Source of the DNA: Neisseria canis
Lineage (GTDB): Bacteria; Pseudomonadota; Gammaproteobacteria; Burkholderiales; Neisseriaceae
NCBI RefSeq assembly: GCF_900636765.1
Contig: NZ_LR134313.1
Coordinates: 2,294,001-2,358,000, forward strand
Length of the DNA stretch: 64,000 nt
Direction: 5' to 3'
Below, piece after piece: positions 25,685-34,277 of the stretch (position 1 is its first letter; the number at the start of each line of letters is the position of its first letter). The translations under genes and the position numbers were made by a program. Below the pieces are notes generated by a model, which saw only the letters and a list, made by a program, of their open reading frames with translations, was not told where the DNA came from and searched no databases.

Positions 25685-26347
25685 TTACTTATTGGCTTTC
25701 AACGCAGCCAGCCGCTCTTTGATCCGGTTGCTGCGGCTTAAATCTTCCAGCTCTTTCAGCTTGGCCAGTTGCGCAGCTTCGGTGCTGTTGTGAACCGCAT
25801 TTTGGCGACCCATTACCCGGTCAAACGTGTTACCGCTTTTTTCGGCATCGCGCACAATGCGGTTCAAATCACCGCCTGCGGCCTCTCCGGCTCCCGCCGA
25901 ACGCTGCTGGGCAGCGCGCCATTCCTGCAATTGCTGCTGCATCTCGCGCTTTTTCGCCTGCAAGGCCGCAATAAAGCTTTCCAGCTCCTTTTCTTGTGCA
26001 GCGCAATCGGCAATCGTGTTTTCCAAAACCGGCAAACGCGCTTCGATATCCATTTGCTCGGCAATGCCCGCCTCGGCCAAATCATCGCGGCCGCTGTTAA
26101 CCGCAGCCTGCAAACTTTCACTCAAAGCTTCGTGGCGGTTGCTTTCATCCGCCATTTTCTTGGCCGCCAAATGCTTTTGCGCCAACACCTTGCCCAATTC
26201 CGCGCGCACTTCGTCAACCGCCCGCTCGATTTCGCGTATGCTTTCGTTCATTACCGCTTCGGGCGCCCAATTTTCCGCAGCATCCACCAAAGCATGAAAA
26301 CCCCCGCTAACCAAACGCCCCACTCTGCGTGCCAATGTTTCGCTCAT
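25685..26347 (-). CDS. PspA/IM30-family membrane stress protein
   Basis: About 220 residues from ATG 26347, after GGAAAGGAAAA. Almost the whole protein is coiled coil, with the PspA-like N-terminus (LARRVGRLVSGGFHALVDAAENWAPEAVMNE split by a short amphipathic helix), REIERAVDEVRAELGKVLA and a C-terminal NRIKERLAALKANK helix. PspA/IM30 proteins form ESCRT-III-like scaffolds that stabilise leaking membranes. No pspF or pspBC is nearby; the partners here are a flotillin and an OB-fold protein. Confidence 0.85.
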   Translation of the reverse strand: MSETLARRVGRLVSGGFHALVDAAENWAPEAVMNESIREIERAVDEVRAELGKVLAQKHLAAKKMADESNRHEALSESLQAAVNSGRDDLAEAGIAEQMDIEARLPVLENTIADCAAQEKELESFIAALQAKKREMQQQLQEWRAAQQRSAGAGEAAGGDLNRIVRDAEKSGNTFDRVMGRQNAVHNSTEAAQLAKLKELEDLSRSNRIKERLAALKANK

Positions 26348-26374
26348 ATATTTTCCTTTCCTGTTTGTCTGCAT

Positions 26375-26875
26375 TTACACATCGCCGGCCTGCTGCACAA
26401 TCTGTGCCAGCTTCAGCGTGTTCTCCAACTCGCCCAACACATTATCGTCATACGCGGCGCCTTTTCCGGTAACCGCCAGCTGGAAGATGCTGTCGGTCAG
26501 ACGGACAATGCGCCACATCACTTCACGCTCATATTTTTTCAGCATCTCCAAATCCGCATTCTCGCGCAAGTCGGCGGCCAATGTCGCGCCCAAATCCGGC
26601 AGCAGTTCAAACACCCGCGCCAAAATGTGGGAGTGCACGCCGTATTCTTTTTCCGCATGCAGCACATCGCGCTTGGCCGATTGGAAAAACTGCTCCATTG
26701 CATTCAGCGCCGAGCCGTAGTCATGCATCTGCGTATGCGCCAAACGCGCCTGCTTCAATAGCTCGCGGATTTTCTCGGAAGGCGTATTCGCATCTTCCAT
26801 ATTTAAATTAGCTATAAAATCAGCATCTTCCTGAGAAATTCTCACACTAACCGGTATTCTGTTGCTTGCATTCAT
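26375..26875 (-). CDS. Ribbon-helix-helix-like N-terminus plus helical domain; first gene of the PspA operon
   Basis: The 166-residue protein is not one I can name. Residues 7-47 fit a ribbon-helix-helix DNA-binding pattern: a strand (IPVSVRIS), helix A (QEDADFIANLN), a turn, and helix B (TPSEKIRELLKQARL). The rest is all helical (QFFQSAKRDVLHAEKEYGVHSH, LARVFELLPDL, MLKKYEREVMWRIVRLTDSIFQ). It heads the operon 27 bp before pspA and lies just behind a promoter with a perfect palindrome, which fits an autoregulator whose C-terminal domain may sense PspA or membrane state. The regulator role is inference. Confidence 0.55.
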   Translation of the reverse strand: MNASNRIPVSVRISQEDADFIANLNMEDANTPSEKIRELLKQARLAHTQMHDYGSALNAMEQFFQSAKRDVLHAEKEYGVHSHILARVFELLPDLGATLAADLRENADLEMLKKYEREVMWRIVRLTDSIFQLAVTGKGAAYDDNVLGELENTLKLAQIVQQAGDV

Positions 26876-26890
26876 TTCAAATAATTTCTT

Positions 26891-26910
26891 TTGTATTCAT
26901 TTGAATACAA
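26891..26910. promoter_or_regulatory. Perfect palindrome, operator candidate
   Basis: TTGTATTCA-TT-TGAATACAA has two 9-base arms with a 2-base centre. It starts 16 bases from the ATG of the RHH-like gene and touches the promoter -10 box, so a bound repressor would block initiation. Confidence 0.65.
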
Positions 26911-26938
26911 CTATACAAAATCCGAATTCAAATAGCAA
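26910..26938 (-). promoter_or_regulatory. Sigma70-type promoter of the PspA-flotillin operon
   Basis: On the reverse strand TTGCTA (26938-26933) and TATAGT (26915-26910) are separated by exactly 17 bases, with the palindrome immediately downstream. The transcript would start inside the palindrome, about 30 bases before the first ATG. Confidence 0.6.
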
Positions 26939-26982
26939 GAAAAATATGCACCGCTTGCACAAAAATTTTACAAACGAAAAAT

Positions 26983-27011
26983 GCCTGTCTGAAAAATGTT
27001 TTCAGACAGGC
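26983..27011. terminator. Paired-DUS hairpin at the edge of the IS region
   Basis: GCCTGTCTGAAAA and its complement flank a 3-base loop. The IS481 target duplication begins directly after it. Confidence 0.65.
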
Positions 27012-27016
27012 TTAGA

Positions 27017-27891
27017 TGTAAGAAATCCTCGCGTTGTTTACACAACAGATTGAGAAAAATAAGCCTGTAAAACCTCAAAAGGCGTATCGCCCTTCAAGCC
27101 CTTATGCGGCTTAACCGTATTATAAAAATTCACAAAACGGCACAATTCCTTCTGCCTGTGTTCCGAATCCATAAACGGAACTTTGTCATGCCACATTTCC
27201 ATCAGGGTGCGGATTACCCGTTCTGCCTTACCGTTGGTCTGCGGTCGGGCAATACGGGTAAACTTCTGGTTGATGTTGTTCTGCACACAGGCAACCGCAA
27301 ACGGATGCGACGCATTGCCACGGTATTCCATGCCGTTATCCGAATAGGCACATTCGATGGTATAAGGACAACAGTCAATCACATCACGCAAAAGGAACTT
27401 GGCCGCACTAGCCGCTGTACGGTCGGGCAAAATGGCCGCATACAGTTCGCGGGAATAGTCGTCAATGGCGACAAACAGGTAATCTCTCGAGGCGGTTGCT
27501 TTTTGGTTTTGCAACAAAGGCAGTCGTTTGGTGTCGAAATGCACCATTTCGCCGGGATAGGATTTGTTGTAGCGTTTGGCCTGTTTCTTGAGCTTTTCTT
27601 CGATGTTTTTTCCACTTTTGCCAAACGCTTCATTCCGTATTTGGCCTGTTTGAAACGGTTGTTGGTGCTGTTTTGTGGTGCGAGCAGCTGCAGCCGTGCG
27701 GCCTTTAGGATGCGGTAAATGGTAACCCTGCTGACTTGGTATTGCCGGGCCAGTGAGGTAACGGTGATTTTATCCTGCGTATAGGCGCGCCAAACGGCTT
27801 GGCGTTGGTGCGGGGTAAGGCGGGTGTTTTTATGGATGTTCATGGCAGTATTGTCTTTCAAATACTGTAAACAACGCTAGAGTTTCTTACA
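27017..27891 (-). mobile_element. IS481-family insertion sequence, 875 bp
   Basis: Terminal inverted repeats of 26 bp match at 23 positions (27017-27042 and 27866-27891), starting TGTAAGAAA and ending GTTGTTTACA. The 7-bp duplication GCTTAGA is intact on both sides (27010-27016 and 27892-27898), so the element arrived as a unit. It carries one transposase gene, which is frameshifted. Confidence 0.9.
27038..27843 (-). pseudogene. IS481-family transposase, frameshifted
   Basis: From ATG 27843 an N-terminal helix-turn-helix region (LTPHQRQAVWRAYTQ, TSLARQYQVSRVTIYRIL) reads into KRLAKVEK. At a run of six A near 27605 the frame must move by -1 (equivalently, one A is missing) to enter the rest: MVHFDTKRLP, SDNGMEY and NGKAERVIRTL, which supply the DDE residues. 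The repaired protein is about 268 residues, normal for the family. A programmed -1 slip at the A run is possible, but intact relatives normally use a single frame, so a 1-bp deletion is more likely. Confidence 0.75.
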
Positions 27892-27906
27892 GCTTAGATT
27901 CGAATT

Positions 27907-28884
27907 TCAAGTGCAACACTCAGGCAGTAGAGGTTGGAACCGGTTTAAGAATAAAACACTTGGCGTTTCATAGCCAAGTGTTTTTCTTGGCCTATGGTTC
28001 AGTTCATCTTGAACCCTGCGTATCTCCCGATGGCTGATGTTGCGGAAATCGGTTTGTTTGGGGAAATATTGGCGGATGAGTCCGTTGGTGTTTTCATTCA
28101 GCGCCTTTTCCCAAGAACGGTAAGGACGGCAGAAATAAGTTTCCGCTGCCAATACTTTGGCTATTCGGGTGTGGCGGTAGAATTCCTTGCCGTTATCCAT
28201 AGTGATGGTGTGCACCCTGTCTTTATGCGCCCTCAGCGCCCGAATGACGGCGTTGGCCGTATCTTGGGCTTTGAAGTTCTTCAATTTGCAGATGATGGTG
28301 TAGCGGGTAACCCGCTCGACCAAGGTCAGTAATGCGCTTTTCTGATCTTTGCCGACGACGGTGTCGGCTTCCCAATCGCCGATGCGGGATTTTTGGTCGA
28401 CGATGGCGGGTCGGTTTTCAATGCCGACGCGGTCGGGTACTTTGCCTCTGCTCCATGTACTGCCGTAGCGTTTACGGTAGGATTTGCCGGCTATTCTGAG
28501 ATGCTGCCGCAAAGTGCCGCCGTTGCTTTTGTCTTGACGCAGATAGCGGTAAATGGTGCTGTGGTGGAGTGTGATTTGGTGGTGTTTGTGCAAATAGGCG
28601 CACACTTGTTCGGGACTGAGTTTGCGGCGGATGAGGGTAGCGATGTGTTGGATCAGCTGCGAATGGAGCTTATAGGGCTTTCTTTTGCGCTGCTTGGTAA
28701 GCCGGCTTTGCTGTTGGGCTTTTTCGGCACTGTATTGCTGCCCTTGTGGGCAGTGCCGTTTGATTTCGCGGCTGATGGTGCTTTTATAGCGGTTAAGCCG
28801 TTTGGCGATTTCGCTGATGCTATGGTGGCGGGACAGGTATTGGATGTGGTATCGTTCGTCTTGGGTCAGTTGTGTGTAGCTCAT
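27907..28884 (-). CDS. IS30-family transposase
   Basis: About 325 residues from ATG 28884 (MSYTQLTQDERYHIQYL), the typical IS30 start. It has an N-terminal helix-turn-helix (SISEIAKRLNRYKSTISREIKRH) and a DDE core with GDWEADTVVG, TMDNGKEF and EKALNENTNGLIRQYFPK. The frame is complete. An IS3 element inserted 36 bp upstream of the start has cut off the original end of the IS and probably its promoter. Confidence 0.9.
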   Translation of the reverse strand: MSYTQLTQDERYHIQYLSRHHSISEIAKRLNRYKSTISREIKRHCPQGQQYSAEKAQQQSRLTKQRKRKPYKLHSQLIQHIATLIRRKLSPEQVCAYLHKHHQITLHHSTIYRYLRQDKSNGGTLRQHLRIAGKSYRKRYGSTWSRGKVPDRVGIENRPAIVDQKSRIGDWEADTVVGKDQKSALLTLVERVTRYTIICKLKNFKAQDTANAVIRALRAHKDRVHTITMDNGKEFYRHTRIAKVLAAETYFCRPYRSWEKALNENTNGLIRQYFPKQTDFRNISHREIRRVQDELNHRPRKTLGYETPSVLFLNRFQPLLPECCT

Positions 28885-28974
28885 ATGCAATCTTTCTTGC
28901 AGGAAAGGCCGTATGCTACTGAACTGCACCCCAAAAGTTGGACACCCCTCCGACTAAAAAGGTGCAGTTTTCTT

Positions 28975-29328
28975 ATGAACAAATATACACTAGACTTCAA
29001 ATACCGAGCCGTACTCCATTATCACCAAGTGCACAGCCAACAGCGCACCGCAGAGCACTTCAACGTCTCGCGCACACACCTGCGCCGTTGGGTAGCCGCC
29101 TATCGGCAAGGCGGCATCGCCGCACTGCAACACCCTCAGGCGCACTCCATGAAAACCAAACGCAAAAACCCGTTTATCGTCGATAAGCCCGACCATGAAA
29201 AAACCCAAGCAAAGCTGATTGAAGAACTACGCTATATGCGTGCGGAGAACGACTACCTAAAGCACATGAAAGCCCTCAACGAAAAGGAAGGGAACGCCGC
29301 CAAAGCTGCGAAACCGTTCAAAAGTTGA
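28975..29328 (+). CDS. IS3-family transposase OrfA
   Basis: From ATG 28975 (MNKYTLDFKYRAVLHYHQ) the 117-residue protein has a helix-turn-helix (RTAEHFNVSRTHLRRWVAAYRQGG) and a C-terminal leucine-zipper-like helix (KLIEELRYMRAENDYLKHMKAL). The open frame extends far upstream, antisense to the IS30 gene, but that part is a shadow. Its stop overlaps OrfB in the -1 frame, as in IS3 elements that make OrfAB by frameshifting. Confidence 0.88.
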   Translation: MNKYTLDFKYRAVLHYHQVHSQQRTAEHFNVSRTHLRRWVAAYRQGGIAALQHPQAHSMKTKRKNPFIVDKPDHEKTQAKLIEELRYMRAENDYLKHMKALNEKEGNAAKAAKPFKS

Positions 29329-30125
29329 GGGCGAAACACCCGCTGAAATATCTGCTGCACAGTGCCGGCATCCCCAAAAGCAGTTTCCATTACCCTATCG
29401 GCAAACCCGACCCCGATGCTGCGGCCAAAACCGCAGTGAGCGAAGTATACCGCCAACACAAAGGCCGCTACGGCCGGCGGCGGATTGCCGCCGTATTGTC
29501 GTGGAACAAAAAGAAAGTCGGGCGCATTATGGGTTTATTGGGGTTAAAAGCCAAAGTCCGCAGCAAAAGAACCTATCGCCCGCAGGCCATAGGGGAAGCT
29601 TCGGCAAACATTCTCAATCGTGAATTTAGTGCCGCCAAATCGCGAGATAAGTGGTTGACCGATGTGACCGAGTTTAAATGCACAGACGGCAAACTGTATT
29701 TATCGCCGATATTGGATGTGTTCAATCGCGAGATTGTAGCCTATTCTTTAAGCCGCAGAGCGAACGGTGACATGGTAACGCAAATGTTGGATAACGCATT
29801 CGGCCGTCTGAAAGGGGCAACGCCGCTGCTGCATTCCGACCAAGGCGTACTGTATCGGACAAGTGCTTATCGGGCGAAATTGGCTGAGAACGGGATTATG
29901 CAAAGTATGTCGCGCAAAGGCAACTGCCGGGACAATGCGCCGATGGAGAGTTTCTTCGGCACATTGAAAACGGAAAGCTTCTACGAAGAAGGTGCGTTAT
30001 CGGTGGCCGAACTGACAACGGTGATCAATGATTACATACATTACTACAATCATGAGCGCATTAGTTTAAACTTGAAAAAGCTGAGCCCTGTGGCCTACAG
30101 AACTCAGCTTGAAGAGGCTGTTTGA
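29325..30125 (+). CDS. IS3-family transposase OrfB (DDE integrase)
   Basis: The 266-residue frame begins inside the end of OrfA, in the -1 frame, near CAAAAGTTGA where a slip could occur. It has an HTH_21-like N-terminus (YRQHKGRYGRRRIAAVL) and the DDE residues in WLTDVTEF, LHSDQGVLY and APMESFFGTLKTE. A canonical DUS 10-mer occurs by composition inside the gene. The catalytic domain looks intact. Confidence 0.9.
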   Translation: MRAKHPLKYLLHSAGIPKSSFHYPIGKPDPDAAAKTAVSEVYRQHKGRYGRRRIAAVLSWNKKKVGRIMGLLGLKAKVRSKRTYRPQAIGEASANILNREFSAAKSRDKWLTDVTEFKCTDGKLYLSPILDVFNREIVAYSLSRRANGDMVTQMLDNAFGRLKGATPLLHSDQGVLYRTSAYRAKLAENGIMQSMSRKGNCRDNAPMESFFGTLKTESFYEEGALSVAELTTVINDYIHYYNHERISLNLKKLSPVAYRTQLEEAV

Positions 30126-30487
30126 GAAATATTCTTAACTTGTCCAAGGATTGGGGGACAGTTCATACCCCCCATACCGGCCTTTTTCTGTTATGGACAG
30201 TTGCACTTCAAATCCGAATCCGCCAGGCATTAAAAACATCGTTTTTCAGCTCCCGAACCCTGTTCCATACCCGCTCCGTCAATGCCCAAATCACTAAAAT
30301 AAAAACAAATATCGGCTTCTTGCTTGCCATTTTTCTGATTTTTTTTTACGATAAGCCTAATTTTTTATGGCATAACTTTACAAAACGCTAAAAGTAAGTC
30401 GGTTTGTTGGCAACCATAAAGATAACTGTTGCCGGAATTTATTTCATAGGCAACTGATTTACCACATATTTCATTGAGGTATTTATC

Positions 30488-32011
30488 GTGTCTGATTCAA
30501 ATCCGAAAAAACACCAGCGGGAAACCTTTGCCTCCCGCAAGGCGTTTATGTTTGCCGCAATCGGCTCCGCCGTTGGCTTGGGCAATATCTGGCGCTTTCC
30601 TTATGTTACTTACGATAACGGCGGCGGCGCTTTCATTATCCCTTACTTGGTCGCCCTGCTCACAGCCGGTATCCCTCTGCTTTTTTTAGACTATGCCATC
30701 GGGCATAAATACCGAGGTTCCGCGCCGCTGGCCTACCGCCGCATGAACAAGCATTTTGAAACATTCGGCTGGTGGCAGGTGCTGATTAATGTGATTATCT
30801 CGATTTACTATGCCGTAATCATCGGATGGGCCGCCAGCTATACTTATTTTGCGTTTTTCAACGGCTGGGGTGCAGACCCTTCGGCTTTCTTCTTTAAAGA
30901 TTACCTGCAAATGGCCGACGGCGCTTCACTGGGCTTGAATTTCGTTGACAATGTTGTCGGCCCCTTAATTGGCGTTTGGCTGGTTACTTTGCTGATTTTG
31001 GCTTTGGGCGTTCAAAAAGGCGTAGGCAAATCCTCACAGTTTTTTATGCCTTTGCTGACGGTTATGTTTCTGATTCTGGTGGTCAGCGCGCTGTTCCTGC
31101 CGGGCGCATCCAAAGGCTTGGACGCTTTGTTTACCCCGGATTGGGAAAAGCTTACCAAACCTACCGTGTGGCTCGCTGCTTACGGCCAAATCTTCTTTTC
31201 GCTTTCCATCTGCTTCGGCATCATGATTACCTATGCCTCTTATCTGAAAAAGGATACGGATTTAACCGGCACGGGCATGGTTGTGGGTTTTGCCAACAGC
31301 AGTTTTGAGCTGCTCGCCGGTATCGGCGTGTTTGCCGCATTAGGCTTTATGGCTACCGCAGCAGGCAAAGAAGTAAGCGATGTTGCCGCTTCCGGCATCG
31401 GCTTGGCATTTATTGCCTTCCCTGCCATTATCGACAAAGCACCCTTCGGTGCCGTGATCGGCGTATTGTTTTTCGGCTCTTTGGTGTTTGCCGGTTTAAC
31501 TTCCCTGATTTCCATTTTGGAGGTGATTATTGCAGCCATCCAAGACAAATTGCGTATGCACCGTATCACGTCCACCATCATTGTGTGCCTGCCGCTGATG
31601 GTAATTTCCACCCTGCTCTTCGGCACCACCACAGGCTTGCCGGTTTTGGATGTGATGGATAAATTCGTGAACAGCTTCGGTATTGTGGCCGTGGGCTTTG
31701 TCTCCATCCTCTGCATCACGCTGACCAAAAACTTTCACCAGCTCAGCAGCCACATCAACGCCACTTCATCATTGCAACTCGGCTTTTTCTGGCGTTTGTT
31801 TGCCGGCATCATCACACCGGTTATCTTGGGCTTCATGCTGTTTACCGAGGCGAAAAAAATCCTGTCTGAAGGCTACGAAGGTTATCCGGCATGGTTTGTC
31901 GGCAGCTTGGGCTGGGGCATGGCCATCGGTCTTTTGGTTATCGCATTTCTCCTTTCCCAACTCAGTTGGCCGCATGAAGACAAACCTCAACAAACAGGAG
32001 ACAAATCATGA
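30488..32011 (+). CDS. Sodium-dependent methionine/alanine importer, large subunit (NSS family, MetP-like)
   Basis: The 507-residue protein starts at GTG 30488 and has the neurotransmitter:sodium symporter signature [18 protein letters not shown] in helix 1, then about 11-12 helices, including the unwound helix 6 region ([17 protein letters not shown]). Substrate is suggested mainly by the 30-residue MetS-type subunit that overlaps its stop. It acts in the inner membrane by Na+ symport. The gene lies just right of the IS pile-up with a 268-bp leader. Confidence 0.87.
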   Translation: MSDSNPKKHQRETFASRKAFMFAAIGSAVGLGNIWRFPYVTYDNGGGAFIIPYLVALLTAGIPLLFLDYAIGHKYRGSAPLAYRRMNKHFETFGWWQVLINVIISIYYAVIIGWAASYTYFAFFNGWGADPSAFFFKDYLQMADGASLGLNFVDNVVGPLIGVWLVTLLILALGVQKGVGKSSQFFMPLLTVMFLILVVSALFLPGASKGLDALFTPDWEKLTKPTVWLAAYGQIFFSLSICFGIMITYASYLKKDTDLTGTGMVVGFANSSFELLAGIGVFAALGFMATAAGKEVSDVAASGIGLAFIAFPAIIDKAPFGAVIGVLFFGSLVFAGLTSLISILEVIIAAIQDKLRMHRITSTIIVCLPLMVISTLLFGTTTGLPVLDVMDKFVNSFGIVAVGFVSILCITLTKNFHQLSSHINATSSLQLGFFWRLFAGIITPVILGFMLFTEAKKILSEGYEGYPAWFVGSLGWGMAIGLLVIAFLLSQLSWPHEDKPQQTGDKS

Positions 32012-32100
32012 GCACCGCCGCAATCGTTATGATGGTTATTTCAATTTTGGTTATTTGGGGCGGATTGATTGTATCTGTTCTGCGTTTGCCTAAAGAGTAA
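32008..32100 (+). CDS. MetS-like small subunit of NSS transporter (30 residues)
   Basis: ATG at 32008 overlaps the TGA of the large subunit gene (ATGA) and follows GGAG. The product [19 protein letters not shown]... ends RLPKE and is a single membrane helix. It matches the small-subunit family that partners methionine/alanine NSS importers (MetP/MetS of Corynebacterium). It is too short for most ORF cut-offs. Confidence 0.85.
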   Translation: MSTAAIVMMVISILVIWGGLIVSVLRLPKE

Positions 32101-32115
32101 CGCATCAAACCTTAA

Positions 32116-32155
32116 AGAATGCCTGTCTGAAAAGCAGTTTTCAGACAGGCATTCT
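32116..32155. terminator. Paired-DUS terminator after metS
   Basis: AGAATGCCTGTCTGAAAA and its complement with a 4-base loop lie 16 bp after the small subunit stop. Confidence 0.8.
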
Positions 32156-32243
32156 TAATATAAATACAAGAAACACATACCCGGCATAAGCCGGGGTTAC
32201 GATGCAACCATTCTTCTTAATAAGAGCCATTCAACAAAAATCA

Positions 32244-32279
32244 AAATGCCTCTCTGAAAAATATTTTTCAGACAGGCAT
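32244..32279. terminator. Second hairpin with a decayed DUS
   Basis: One arm reads ATGCCTCTCTGAA, with one mismatch in the uptake sequence, against an intact opposite copy. It lies 58 bp beyond the recD stop and probably terminates leftward transcription. Confidence 0.6.
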
Positions 32280-32336
32280 ATGAATAGCAAACTCCGTAAA
32301 AGTTTATACTTAACACAAAACCTCATCCCGCTCGGT

Positions 32337-34067
32337 TTACCCCTCTGCCAGCATCTCCCTCACCGCACTTCTGCGCGTCTCTTCCTGCAAACACGCAGCT
32401 TTAAAAGCTTCCGTTTTGCCCAAAAACACAAAACGCTCCCGAGCCCGGGTAATCGCCGTGTAAAGCAAAGCCCGGTTCAGTCCGGCTCCGGCCGTTTTCG
32501 CCAAGTCATACCCCATAGGCGGTAACAGCCACACTTCTTTATATTCCGAACCCTGGCTTTTATGCACGGTCATCGCAAACGCCGTTTCGCACTCCGGCAA
32601 GCGGCTCAAGGCGATCTTGCGAAACTCATCTCCATCCGGGAAATAGGCTGCCAGCGCATCCGTATCAGATTCTTCATCACGCAGCACCAAACCGATGTCG
32701 CCGTTAAACAAATCCAACGTATAATCATTGCGGCTCACCATCAGCATCTGGCCTGCAAACCAATGCTCTTCTTGCTTGATGATGCCGATTTTTTTCAGAT
32801 AGGCCTGATAGGCTTGATTGAAATACTCCGCATTATTGCGCCATGCGGCCAAAACCATACAGTCCGCCTGATGCCTGAAAGCCGCTTTCACATCATTTTG
32901 CGCCACGGCCTGCCAGTAGTTTTGCTGCAAACGGTATAAAGTTTCAAGCTGCCCGTCAATATTCATATTGTGAATACGGATTTCGTTTGGAAACCGCTCA
33001 AACTGAGCCAGCGCATCTTCCACATTTCCTTGCACAACCGCACGCGCTAAGCAGCCGATGCCGCTGTGTTCACCGAACCGGTGGCTGATGGTTAAACGCG
33101 CGATATTTTCAGCCAAAGGCTCAGGCCTGTCTGAAACGGCAAACGGCTGTTCCGGCAACAAATCAGTAAGCTCCTGCGCGGTGGTTTCCTTTAGCACCGT
33201 TTGCCGGGCAAGCGCTGCCAAAACCGCGCCGGCGCCCACAGAGGGCAACTGGTTTTCATCGCCCAATATAATCACCCTGCATCCGTCAGGCACGGCGGAT
33301 AAAAGCTGCAACAACAGCGCCGTATCCAGCATCGACGCCTCGTCCACCACAATCACATCCAACGGAAGCGGATTATCGGCATGATAAGCCGGCTGCATAT
33401 AAGGCGGCTTGAACTTAAGCAAACGGTGCACCGTTTGCCCTTCCAAGTGTCCCAGATGCGCCTTAATCGCCGCTCCGGCATCAAACTGCCCCAGCGCACG
33501 GTGCAGCGCTTTAGCCATATGCGCCGCAGCCTTGCCCGTCGGCGCCACCAAAGCAATGCGCGGCAATTTGCCCGCGTTCACACACAGCAAAGCCAGCAGT
33601 TTGGCCACCGTAGTGGTCTTGCCCGTACCCGGCCCGCCGCTGATGACCATCAAGTTTTGCAGCAAAGCCAGAGCCGCCGCCGCTTTCTGATCCCTGCTGC
33701 CGGATTCTGCAAACCAGTCTGCCAGATAATACGATGCGTTCAACCAATCCACCGGCTCCGGTTTCACTGCGGCAATACGCAGAATCTGCCGTGCCAAATC
33801 CTGTTCCAACTGCCACATTTTGCCTAAAAAAAGCTTGTTTCCCCTTAAAACCAGCGGACTGCCGGCATCTCCGCCTACGACGGGCCGTGCCTGTTTCATC
33901 GTGGCAATATCATGCTTATCCAGCCAAATAAAGGAATGGCCTTCCGCCAAAGCCGCAAAAAGCTTATCGACAAAAGGCGACACCACACCGCTCGCTTCAG
34001 GCGCAACCCGCTCCAGCAAGCCCACGGCCGCTTCGGCAGCAAAACCGTCAAGCATCAAAGAATCCAT
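32337..34067 (-). CDS. recD: RecBCD helicase subunit RecD
   Basis: About 576 residues from ATG 34067; an alternative GTG lies four codons upstream. SF1B helicase motifs are clear: Walker A ISGGPGTGKTTTVAK, Walker B VVDEASMLD, GDENQLPSVGAGAVL and the late VHKSQGSEYKEVWLL. RecD is the 5-prime to 3-prime motor of exodeoxyribonuclease V. recB and recC are not in the window, so recD is unlinked here. A DUS lies inside the gene at about 33122-33135. Confidence 0.92.
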   Translation of the reverse strand: MDSLMLDGFAAEAAVGLLERVAPEASGVVSPFVDKLFAALAEGHSFIWLDKHDIATMKQARPVVGGDAGSPLVLRGNKLFLGKMWQLEQDLARQILRIAAVKPEPVDWLNASYYLADWFAESGSRDQKAAAALALLQNLMVISGGPGTGKTTTVAKLLALLCVNAGKLPRIALVAPTGKAAAHMAKALHRALGQFDAGAAIKAHLGHLEGQTVHRLLKFKPPYMQPAYHADNPLPLDVIVVDEASMLDTALLLQLLSAVPDGCRVIILGDENQLPSVGAGAVLAALARQTVLKETTAQELTDLLPEQPFAVSDRPEPLAENIARLTISHRFGEHSGIGCLARAVVQGNVEDALAQFERFPNEIRIHNMNIDGQLETLYRLQQNYWQAVAQNDVKAAFRHQADCMVLAAWRNNAEYFNQAYQAYLKKIGIIKQEEHWFAGQMLMVSRNDYTLDLFNGDIGLVLRDEESDTDALAAYFPDGDEFRKIALSRLPECETAFAMTVHKSQGSEYKEVWLLPPMGYDLAKTAGAGLNRALLYTAITRARERFVFLGKTEAFKAACLQEETRRSAVREMLAEG

Positions 34068-34174
34068 AACCGACACCACCCATCAACACTTCACAGGAAC
34101 AAATCCCGTATTTTATAGCCAAATATCCCGGGCACGCCATTTTCAGGCAGGCATTAAGACAATGTTTTTCCTTT

Positions 34175-34203
34175 TTGATTTTTTGTAAATCCTCCATTAC
34201 AAT
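34175..34203 (+). promoter_or_regulatory. Sigma70-type promoter of the PotD-like gene
   Basis: TTGATT (34175-34180) and TACAAT (34198-34203) are separated by 17 bases, about 75 bases before the ATG, which follows AAGGAATG. Confidence 0.5.
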
Positions 34204-34277
34204 AAATCGCTCCCCCGCCTTAATCCGCAACTGTTAAGGCTATATTTTTCCACTCACTCAAGGAATGATAACCCATC

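Larger units (their letters stand above)
28920..30165 (+). mobile_element. IS3-family insertion sequence nested in the IS30 element
   Basis: 1246 bp bounded by 25-bp inverted repeats matching at 20 positions (28920-28944 and 30141-30165; starts TGAACTG, ends TTGGACA). A 3-bp duplication TAC flanks it (28917-28919 and 30166-30168). It contains the overlapping OrfA and OrfB of an IS150-like group element. Confidence 0.9.
27898..30219 (-). mobile_element. IS30-family insertion sequence split by an IS3 element
   Basis: 20-bp inverted ends (27898-27917 ATTCGAATTTCAAGTGCAAC; complement of 30200-30219) match at 18 positions. Removing the nested IS3 insert at 28920-30165 and one copy of its 3-bp duplication leaves about 1.07 kb, the size of Neisseria IS30 elements such as IS1655. 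The left end coincides with the IS481 duplication, so IS481 landed at its boundary. Confidence 0.8.

Noticed and set aside
27905..27930. tRNA-like ATTCGAATT motif
   Set aside because: It belongs to the terminal inverted repeat of the IS30 element; no cloverleaf can be drawn around it.
28393..28974. N-terminal extension of IS3 OrfA
   Set aside because: The open frame upstream of ATG 28975 lies outside the IS3 boundary at 28920 and is antisense to the IS30 transposase.
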